The notes under the pieces are model-generated. The model had not been told where the DNA came from. It made no database searches and was given only the letters and a program-made list of their open reading frames with translations. From Spirosomataceae bacterium (GTDB taxonomy: Bacteria; Bacteroidota; Bacteroidia; Cytophagales; Spirosomataceae), in contig JALOLW010000244.1 in NCBI GenBank assembly GCA_025455795.1, positions 1 through 6,497 on the forward strand: a stretch of DNA of 6,497 nucleotides, given 5' to 3'. Shown here in pieces: positions 1 to 4,690 of this stretch; within the stretch, counting starts at the first letter, position 1, and each line of letters opens with the position of its first letter. A program made the position numbers and the translations under genes.

Positions 1-110
1 ATTCACTGTAAAGATTGTGATTTTCCATATCGCAATAATAGGCGTTTCGACCATGTTTTACAAATTCATAGCAAATCCACTAAAATTGTCAGAGCACCTT
101 ATTGTTTTGG
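1..110. other. Left-edge segment, possible 5' end of a minus-strand gene
   Basis: No gene can be assigned with confidence. On the minus strand one frame is open to the window edge after a stop near position 80. It reads as plausible protein with ordinary codons, and its ATG at 28-26 would give a protein starting MENHNLYSE. A second minus frame starts with ATG at 54-52 (MVETPIIAIW...). On the plus strand two frames are also open from the edge, ending at stops 173-175 and 190-192; both run through the palindromic repeat, which argues against them being coding. A minus-strand TAnnTTTG element at 167-174 weakly favours a divergent gene leaving the window to the left. The segment could equally be non-coding. 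Confidence 0.2.
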
Positions 111-114
111 GGTT

Positions 115-144
115 GGTAGGGACAGGGTATGCCCTGTCCCTACC
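115..144. repeat. REP-like perfect palindrome (13-bp arms)
   Basis: The left arm GGTAGGGACAGGG (115-127) and right arm CCCTGTCCCTACC (132-144) are exact reverse complements around a 4-base TATG loop. The element is GC-rich inside otherwise AT-rich intergenic DNA. Palindromes built on GTAGGGACAGGG / CCCTGTCCCTAC recur in many bacterial genomes as dispersed REP-like or miniature mobile repeats (recalled knowledge, not searched). There is no T-run after either arm, so it is not a standard intrinsic terminator. It sits between the proposed divergent promoters and would be copied into RNA only by leftward transcription. Confidence 0.75.
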
Positions 145-166
145 TTTGGAATACCACCGCAAGGTA

Positions 167-174
167 CAAACGTA
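167..174 (-). promoter_or_regulatory. Possible minus-strand -7 element (TACGTTTG)
   Basis: Read on the minus strand this is TACGTTTG, matching the Bacteroidota -7 consensus TAnnTTTG. No TTG lies 17-23 bp upstream on that strand, so support is partial. If active, it would drive a leftward transcript carrying the palindrome in its leader. Confidence 0.22.
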
Positions 175-180
175 ACGCGA

Positions 181-208
181 TTGGAAGCGTAAATTTTTGC
201 TATTTTTG
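181..208 (+). promoter_or_regulatory. Bacteroidota-type promoter for the DUF4198 gene
   Basis: TTG at 181-183 and TATTTTTG at 201-208 are separated by exactly 17 bp. This fits the primary sigma factor consensus of Bacteroidota (-33 TTTG/TTG, 17-23 bp, -7 TAnnTTTG). Transcription would start around 213-216, giving a leader of roughly 25 nt before the ATG at 239. The leader is A-rich (ACAAAAACCA just before the ATG) with no Shine-Dalgarno sequence, as is usual in this phylum. Confidence 0.7.
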
Positions 209-238
209 TCGCAGCAACCTTAAAAATCACAAAAACCA

Positions 239-1054
239 ATGCTTCGTAAAACACTCTTATCTGTCGCTTTGCTGACGGCCACTTTTTGCCTGACTTTGGC
301 GCACGAATTTTGGATTTATCCTACTCAGTTTTTTGTCAAAGTCGGTGAGCAACTGACTTTTACCATCAATGTTGGCGAAGATTACATGGGCGAACGATGG
401 GGCGGCGGAAGCCGCCGCGTGGAGCGTTTGAGGCATATTTCGACCCAAGAAGAAACCGATTTGACGGCCAAAATCCAACAAGATGATTCGTTGGTGACAC
501 CGCCCTCTCTCACGGTTGGCCAAGCTGGAACGCACATTGTAGCCCTCGAAACCAACAGTTCGTTTATCGAACTTGAACCCAAGAAGTTTTTGGAATATTT
601 GAAAGAAGATGGTTTGACCAATGCCATCAGTTACCGCCAAAAAAATGGGGAAACTCAGAAAAATGGCCGCGAACTGTACCGCCGTTGCGCCAAGACCCTC
701 GTGCAAGTCGGCGAAACTTCTGATGCCAACGCCCTCAAAAACACAGGCATGGCCCTCGAAATCATTCCTTTGACAAACCCGTATTCGCTGCCCAAAGGCC
801 AACCTTTGGCCTGTCAGTTTTTGTTTGAAGGCAAACCCCTCAAAAATGCTTTGGTACGCTGCTGGCGCAGAGTCAATGGCAAGACCGAGCTGGAACTCAA
901 ACAATCTGACGCGCAGGGCAAAGCCACTTTTGACCTGCCCCGAAAAGCGAAAGCCGCTTACATGGTCAGTGTAGTGACAATGCAGCGGCTTTCTGAAAAC
1001 CCCCGTGCCGATTGGCAAAGTACGTGGGGCAGTATGACGTTTGGAATGAAATAA
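239..1054 (+). CDS. Secreted DUF4198 domain-containing protein
   Basis: This is a 271-residue exported protein of the DUF4198 family. Some members are annotated as periplasmic components of nickel/cobalt uptake, but the true substrate is unknown. Residues 1-21 form a signal peptide (MLRK, hydrophobic core, LTLA). Predicted cleavage leaves His22 at the N-terminus of the mature protein, in the family-typical HEFWIYP motif. Other family marks are a central helical segment (about 114-158: FLEYLKEDGL..., RELYRRCAKTLVQVG), a beta-sandwich-like second half with LEIIPLTNPYSL (173-184) and a GKPLKNALVR stretch (198-207), and the closing DWQSTWGSMTF (258-268). The length is normal for the family. It has its own promoter just upstream and ends 3 bp from the convergent propeller gene, so it is probably monocistronic. 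Family assignment is strong; any metal role is inference. The long antisense frame over it is a codon-bias shadow. Confidence 0.88.
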   Translation: MLRKTLLSVALLTATFCLTLAHEFWIYPTQFFVKVGEQLTFTINVGEDYMGERWGGGSRRVERLRHISTQEETDLTAKIQQDDSLVTPPSLTVGQAGTHIVALETNSSFIELEPKKFLEYLKEDGLTNAISYRQKNGETQKNGRELYRRCAKTLVQVGETSDANALKNTGMALEIIPLTNPYSLPKGQPLACQFLFEGKPLKNALVRCWRRVNGKTELELKQSDAQGKATFDLPRKAKAAYMVSVVTMQRLSENPRADWQSTWGSMTFGMK

Positions 1055-1057
1055 TCC

Positions 1058-2323
1058 CTACGGAATCATTTTGACGGTGTAGCAGCCTTTGGGCGCGCTG
1101 ATTTTGGCCGCTTGCTTACTCAGCGAAGCTGTGCCACCCTTATTGACTTTGAAAAACTCCACGCCACCGTTGCGACGGCCATAATCGAAGTATTCATACA
1201 CCGATACGGCTACGTTGTCGCCTGTTTTGTCGAAGGCGACACTCTCAGGCGCGATACCATCAATCTCATAATCAGCCACTTTGGCGATTTTACCATCTTT
1301 GGCCAAAGTCAAAAGGCTCAACGAAGCGCGGCTTACGTCGCCTTCCCACGGCAGGGCTGATTTATTTTTGTTGGCGGCTACAATCATCGAACCGTCTGGG
1401 CTAATGGCAAAACTCTCGGCATTGGCACCTACGGCTGTTTGGCCTACTACTTTGTGTTCGGCAGTTTTGGGGTCAGTGGCAGTGGTATTGAACTGAATTG
1501 TGGTCAGTTCGCTCGCAGCAGCCCCGTCTTTCAAATCAGACAATACAAACAAGCTACCGTCGGGAGTAAAAGCACCTGGGCCTGGCTTGCCCGCGATTTT
1601 GACGGGTGTGCCAAACGGCTCAAACGTGGCGATTTTGCCCTGTGGGTTTCTTTTGGCTTTGTAGAGCCATACTTCTTTGGCTTCTTCGAGCGTGATAGCG
1701 ATGAATTCACCCTCTGGATGCCACGATACGTCGGTAGCGCGGGTGCCTGTGAGATTGAGGGCTACGGGTACGTTGCGCGTAGGCAAGCCACCCGCCCCGA
1801 TTTCAAACATCCGTAGTTCTTTGGCGGGTTCTTCAGATGTTACCAAAAGATTGTTGCCAAGCATATCCAACGCCATCGGATTTTTGCCAACGGGGGCTTT
1901 TTTGGCAGCGGGCTTGGTCATGTTAGAAATATCCACAATGTACATCGTGCTACCTGCGGGGAGGTCGGTCGCCAAATTTTTGACAACTTTCAAACTATCA
2001 GTTGTTTGACCACGTGACTCAATCACAAACGCATAGCGACCATCACCCGAGACGGCGGCGTTACGGGTCCAGCCGAGGGCGGAGTTTGGCACGGGCGACG
2101 AGCCAAGTTCGGCACCCAATTTCATCGGTAGTGGATAAATAGTCAAGGCATCTTTGACGCCTGCTTCTTTCATCAATTTACCATCGGCGGCAGCAGAGGC
2201 GGCCATGTCGCCGTCGGCGAGGGTCAAAATACCACGGGCGTTAAACTCAATGGTGGGTTTTTGGGCGTGAGCGACTGTCATGCTCACTAAAATCGCTCCC
2301 AATGCAATACTCAGTTTTTTCAT
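1058..2323 (-). CDS. Secreted beta-propeller protein (lactonase/YVTN-like)
   Basis: This 421-residue protein has a clear signal peptide (MKKLSIALGAILVSMTVAHA, cleavage after Ala20). The mature part repeats propeller-like blades, each with an x-PDG/x-xDG turn followed by a hydrophobic strand: VSGDGRYAFV (91-100), MLGNNLLVTS (154-163), WHPEGEFIAI (201-210), FTPDGSLFVL (252-261), ISPDGSMIVA (307-316) and FDKTGDNVAV (364-373). Such spacing is typical of YVTN/lactonase-type seven-bladed propellers, which can be enzymes, binding scaffolds or surface proteins. No catalytic set can be assigned. There is no type IX sorting tail and no lipobox, so a periplasmic location is most likely. The start follows directly from the signal peptide. 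No convincing promoter was found in the 125 bp before it; the nearest, AACATTTG on the minus strand (2347-2340), has one mismatch and lies only about 16 bp from the ATG. The upstream rpsT terminator makes it a separate unit. The exact function is unknown. Confidence 0.8.
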   Translation of the reverse strand: MKKLSIALGAILVSMTVAHAQKPTIEFNARGILTLADGDMAASAAADGKLMKEAGVKDALTIYPLPMKLGAELGSSPVPNSALGWTRNAAVSGDGRYAFVIESRGQTTDSLKVVKNLATDLPAGSTMYIVDISNMTKPAAKKAPVGKNPMALDMLGNNLLVTSEEPAKELRMFEIGAGGLPTRNVPVALNLTGTRATDVSWHPEGEFIAITLEEAKEVWLYKAKRNPQGKIATFEPFGTPVKIAGKPGPGAFTPDGSLFVLSDLKDGAAASELTTIQFNTTATDPKTAEHKVVGQTAVGANAESFAISPDGSMIVAANKNKSALPWEGDVSRASLSLLTLAKDGKIAKVADYEIDGIAPESVAFDKTGDNVAVSVYEYFDYGRRNGGVEFFKVNKGGTASLSKQAAKISAPKGCYTVKMIP

Positions 2324-2448
2324 GTTTTAGGGTGATTGTCAAATGTTTAAATTATAAAAATTGGTTAATTGAAATGATTACCATTGTTTGTTACTGCAAT
2401 AACCTCAAAAAACGAAGATTATTTTGTGAAAACCAAATAATAAAACAC

Positions 2449-2485
2449 AAAAAAACCTTCAAAGACGAGCTTCAAAGGTTTTTTT
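2449..2485 (-). terminator. Intrinsic terminator of rpsT
   Basis: An 11-bp perfect stem (2449-2459 with 2475-2485, A7CCTT paired with AAGGT7) is extended by a symmetric 2x2 internal loop and a 3-bp AAG/CTT stem around the loop ACGAG. On the minus strand it lies 16 bp after the rpsT stop codon and ends in seven T. Because both arms carry A/T runs it could also act on plus-strand transcripts. It contains the direct repeat CTTCAAAG twice. Confidence 0.8.
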
Positions 2486-2500
2486 ATGAGTGTATATGTT

Positions 2501-2767
2501 TTAAGCAGTTGCTACTGCCAAACGGTTTACGTGCTTGGCGAGCTTAGACTTGAGGTTGCCTGCTTTATTTTTGTGGATGACATTCTTTTTTGCGAGTCTG
2601 TCCAACATCGAAGACACTACTTTGTACAATTCTGATGCTACCACTTGGTCTTTGGTATCGCGCAGTTTGCGCACCATAGTACGAGCGGTTTTGTGTTGAT
2701 AACGGTTTCTCAGGCGCTTTGTCTCGTTGGCTCTGATTCTTTTCAATGCTGATTTGTGATTTGCCAT
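2501..2767 (-). CDS. rpsT: 30S ribosomal protein S20
   Basis: This 88-residue, very basic, all-helical protein begins MANHKSALKRIRANETKRLRN, the hallmark N-terminus of bacterial S20. Conserved features follow: the R/K-rich helix with RNRYQHKTARTMVRKL (21-36) and, near the end, KKNVIHKNKAGNLKSKLAKHVN (60-81), which matches the family's conserved IHKNKAARxKSRLxxxxN region. The length is typical (84-90). S20 binds 16S rRNA early in assembly of the small subunit. The gene stands alone with its own promoter (2816-2846) and terminator (2449-2485), as is common for rpsT. The identification is secure. Confidence 0.97.
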   Translation of the reverse strand: MANHKSALKRIRANETKRLRNRYQHKTARTMVRKLRDTKDQVVASELYKVVSSMLDRLAKKNVIHKNKAGNLKSKLAKHVNRLAVATA

Positions 2768-2815
2768 TGTGTTGGTTTATCTTGAATAGACGTGTAAATT
2801 TCTTAAAATGAGCCG

Positions 2816-2846
2816 CAAAAGTACGATAGTTTAACTAAAAAAACAA
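2816..2846 (-). promoter_or_regulatory. rpsT: Bacteroidota-type promoter for rpsT
   Basis: On the minus strand TTG (2846-2844) is followed after 20 bp by TACTTTTG (2823-2816), a full match to TAnnTTTG with consensus spacing. The transcript would start near 2810, giving a leader of roughly 43 nt. The -33 TTG is also the foot of the terminator stem of the preceding Dabb gene, so the two signals share bases. Confidence 0.72.
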
Positions 2847-2876
2847 GCAGAGCTTTATTTTTTTAGGCTCTGCTTG
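2837..2876 (-). terminator. Intrinsic terminator of the Dabb gene
   Basis: A perfect 10-bp stem (CAAGCAGAGC at 2844-2853 with GCTCTGCTTG at 2867-2876) encloses a 13-base A/T-rich loop. On the minus strand it is followed immediately by seven T (2843-2837). It begins about 20 bp past the stop codon of the Dabb gene. It would insulate rpsT from transcription coming through the upstream gene. Confidence 0.85.
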
Positions 2877-2895
2877 GGGGTTTGTTGAGAAAAGT

Positions 2896-3294
2896 CTATT
2901 TCTGAATATTGGCATCTACCACAAGTTCCTTTTCCCAGAGTGCTTGGTGGTTTTTTACAAATGCCTTATACTTGGGGTGATTCTGAAAAGTCACGATGTC
3001 GTCTTCTGTACGGAATGTGAGGTAGTGCATGGCGTCAAAGTCAGGTTTACCCGTGACACTCAACGTTTTTCCTGCGGTGTAAGCCACCATTTGTGGGATT
3101 TCGCGGCGGAGTTTCGCAAATTCAAGCATATACTGCTCTTTATCAGTAGTCGAAACGCCCTCTTTGAATTTGATACACACTATTTTCTGAATCTCTGCAT
3201 TTTGACTTGGCGTGTAGGCCCCGTAAATGATGAGCATAAATACACACAATCCAAAAATAGGTTTGAAATATCCGATGATTTTTTTCTTGTCCAT
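2896..3294 (-). CDS. Membrane-anchored Dabb (stress-responsive A/B barrel) protein
   Basis: This is a 132-residue protein. The N-terminus has a basic patch (MDKKK) and a hydrophobic segment (about residues 12-27, PIFGLCVFMLIIYGAY) that acts as a signal anchor or signal peptide. Residues 35-128 match the Dabb ferredoxin-like alpha/beta barrel: IQKIVCIKFKEG (35-46) as first strand, a helix with EFAKLRREIPQMVAYTAGKTLS (58-79), then DFDAMHYLTFRTEDDIVTFQNHPKY (85-109) with the characteristic HP pair (His106-Pro107), and Asp127 near the end. Dabb domains usually form dimers; members range from plant stress proteins to polyketide cyclases, so the activity cannot be given. An exported form is common in Bacteroidota and differs from the cytosolic forms elsewhere. 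It has its own terminator and a candidate promoter, so it is probably monocistronic. Confidence 0.85.
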   Translation of the reverse strand: MDKKKIIGYFKPIFGLCVFMLIIYGAYTPSQNAEIQKIVCIKFKEGVSTTDKEQYMLEFAKLRREIPQMVAYTAGKTLSVTGKPDFDAMHYLTFRTEDDIVTFQNHPKYKAFVKNHQALWEKELVVDANIQK

Positions 3295-3350
3295 GACCTT
3301 GATTTGACTAATATTTTGTAAAGTTGAAATCTGATTGTTGGAATACGCTG

Positions 3351-3358
3351 CAAAGATA
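3351..3358 (-). promoter_or_regulatory. -7 element of the probable Dabb gene promoter (TATCTTTG)
   Basis: On the minus strand this reads TATCTTTG, a full match to TAnnTTTG, placed to give a leader of about 50 nt before the ATG at 3294. No clear TTG lies at the expected -33 position; the stretch there is T-rich. Position and match are good, but the promoter is only half supported. Confidence 0.42.
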
Positions 3359-3481
3359 ACGGAAGAAAATGAAAAAATTGCACATTTTCAATAAATAATT
3401 GCATCAATTCTGCAAAAACATTATTTTGCCAAATCAAATTAGGGGAACTAAACAAATGACCAAAAAATGATAAATGGACTG

Positions 3482-3489
3482 TACCTTTG
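3482..3489 (+). promoter_or_regulatory. Possible -7 element for the S1/P1-like gene (TACCTTTG)
   Basis: TACCTTTG fits TAnnTTTG on the plus strand, but no TTG stands 17-23 bp upstream. If used, it would give a leader of about 135 nt that contains the whole 41-bp-period direct repeat. It is the only full match to the motif in the gap on this strand. Confidence 0.28.
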
Positions 3490-3532
3490 ATTTTGGTCAA
3501 TAATTGCAAAAAAGTTACTTATTCGCACTTTT

Positions 3533-3607
3533 ATAGTAATTATGAAGCCCAATTTTAAATCATTAACAAAGAAATAGTTATTATAAGGCCCATTTTTAAA
3601 CTAAAAA
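3533..3607. repeat. Two imperfect direct repeats, 41-bp period
   Basis: Segments 3533-3566 and 3574-3607 align without gaps at an offset of 41 bp, with 26 of 34 positions identical. The shared core runs ATAGTnATTATnAnGCCCA, then TTTTAAA. The second copy ends 24 bp before the ATG at 3632. The spacing is close to four helical turns, so paired protein-binding sites are possible; a decayed tandem duplication is the simpler reading. Confidence 0.5.
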
Positions 3608-3631
3608 ATCAACTTTTCACGAAAACCAAAA

Positions 3632-4666
3632 ATGACTATAAACAAAATAATATTTGGCAAGTATAAATGCTTATATTTGTTTGATTTTAAATGGTTTAGG
3701 CTATTTGGGATTATATTTGGCTGTCTAATCATGCAAAATGTCTGTGCAGGAAACCCAACTTGGGGTTTTTGGGCGCATCAACGTATTAATCGGTTGGCGG
3801 TGTTTACGTTGCCTATCGAAATGCAGCCTTTTTTCAAAAAACACATCGAGTACCTGACCGAAAATGCCGTCAATCCCGACAAACGTCGCTATGCCGTGGT
3901 GGGCGAGGCGCCTCGACACTATATTGACGCCGAAGCCTACGGCGACAGTGCCTTGTACAGATTGCCGCTGTTTTGGAACGATGCCGTGGCGCAATACACT
4001 GAAGATACCCTCGCCCTCAACGGCATTGTTCCGTGGGCGATTCAGCAATACAAATATCAACTCACGGAGGCGTTTCGAGAGCGTAACACCCGCCGTATCT
4101 TGCGCGTAGCGGCAGATTTGGGGCATTATATCGCCGATGCCAACGTACCGCTGCACACGACCCGCAACTACAACGGACAACTCACGGGCCAAGAGGGCAT
4201 TCACGCTTTTTGGGAGTCGCGTTTGCCCGAACTTTTTGCGGAGGAGTATGATATGTTTACGGGCGCAGCTACTTACGAAGAGAAAACCGCCCGACGGGCG
4301 TGGCAAGCGGTGCGTGGTGCCAACGCCGCCCTGGATTCGGTGCTTCGGTTTGAGCGCGAACTCACTGCCCGCTTCAAACCCGAACAGAAATACGCCCTCG
4401 AAGATAGAAATGGCACGTTACTCAAAACGTATTCAAGGGAGTTTTCGCAACGCTACCATCAAATGCTCGCCGCCCAAGTAGAGCGACAAATGCGAGCATC
4501 TGTCAAAATGGTGGGTGATTTTTGGATGACGTGCTGGATAGACGCGGGGCAGCCCGATTTGACCACAACGACCGATTTGACCGAAATTCAGAAAAAAGAA
4601 GATGAGTCTGAGAAACAAAACTGGCTCAAAAGACTGTTGAAAGTACGAACCGAAAACGAAAATTAG
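3632..4666 (+). CDS. S1/P1 nuclease / zinc-dependent phospholipase C family protein
   Basis: This 344-residue exported protein belongs to the all-helical tri-zinc phospholipase C / P1 nuclease superfamily. The expected ligand set can be read in order: Trp44, His49 (WGFWAH), Asp83 (NPDKRR), His96 (PRHYID), His165/Asp169/His175 (GHYIADANVPLH), and His191/Glu195 (HAFWES). The 4- and 6-residue spacings in the central motif match the family exactly. Superfamily members cleave phosphodiester bonds in single-stranded nucleic acids or phospholipids; the substrate here cannot be told. The N-terminus (1-39) is a long signal peptide: about 23 residues including basic ones, then LFGIIFGCLIM and VCA as the likely cleavage site. 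A TTG at 3677 in the same frame would give a more usual signal length, so the start is uncertain. Codons before about 3760 are AT-rich and later ones GC-rich. The C-terminal tail (from 311) is polar and charged. It is convergent with the next gene, 24 bp apart. Confidence 0.86.
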   Translation: MTINKIIFGKYKCLYLFDFKWFRLFGIIFGCLIMQNVCAGNPTWGFWAHQRINRLAVFTLPIEMQPFFKKHIEYLTENAVNPDKRRYAVVGEAPRHYIDAEAYGDSALYRLPLFWNDAVAQYTEDTLALNGIVPWAIQQYKYQLTEAFRERNTRRILRVAADLGHYIADANVPLHTTRNYNGQLTGQEGIHAFWESRLPELFAEEYDMFTGAATYEEKTARRAWQAVRGANAALDSVLRFERELTARFKPEQKYALEDRNGTLLKTYSREFSQRYHQMLAAQVERQMRASVKMVGDFWMTCWIDAGQPDLTTTTDLTEIQKKEDESEKQNWLKRLLKVRTENEN

Positions 4667-4690
4667 ATGAGTGTGTAGGAAAAACATTGC

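Larger units (their letters stand above)
3295..3631. other. AT-rich intergenic region between divergent genes
   Basis: This 337-bp gap separates the leftward Dabb gene from the rightward S1/P1-like gene. It is strongly AT-rich and shows no convincing coding frame or RNA gene. It holds one -7-like element facing each way (3351-3358 minus, 3482-3489 plus), a small inverted repeat GCAAAA/TTTTGC (3412-3417 and 3424-3429), and the 41-bp-period direct repeat listed separately. Confidence 0.7.

Noticed and set aside
257..1018. Long minus-strand open frame (253 codons) opposite the DUF4198 gene
   Set aside because: It mirrors the plus gene, has no recognisable motif, and the plus frame has a signal peptide, family motifs and a promoter.
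2302..2547. Plus-strand open frame spanning the gap between the propeller gene and rpsT
   Set aside because: It crosses the start of the propeller gene, the rpsT terminator and the rpsT 3' end, and has no protein-like features.
3412..3429. GCAAAA/TTTTGC inverted repeat as a terminator or operator
   Set aside because: Only 6 bp, A/T-dominated, no following T-run and no symmetric extension.
3672..3719. Two TATATTTG strings as promoters inside the start of the S1/P1-like gene
   Set aside because: A transcript from either would lose the signal peptide, the spacing to a TTG element is wrong (16 bp or none), and such strings are expected in AT-rich DNA.
3725..4306. Minus-strand open frame (193 codons) opposite the S1/P1-like gene
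   Set aside because: The opposite strand encodes a protein with the complete zinc ligand set; this frame has no family features.
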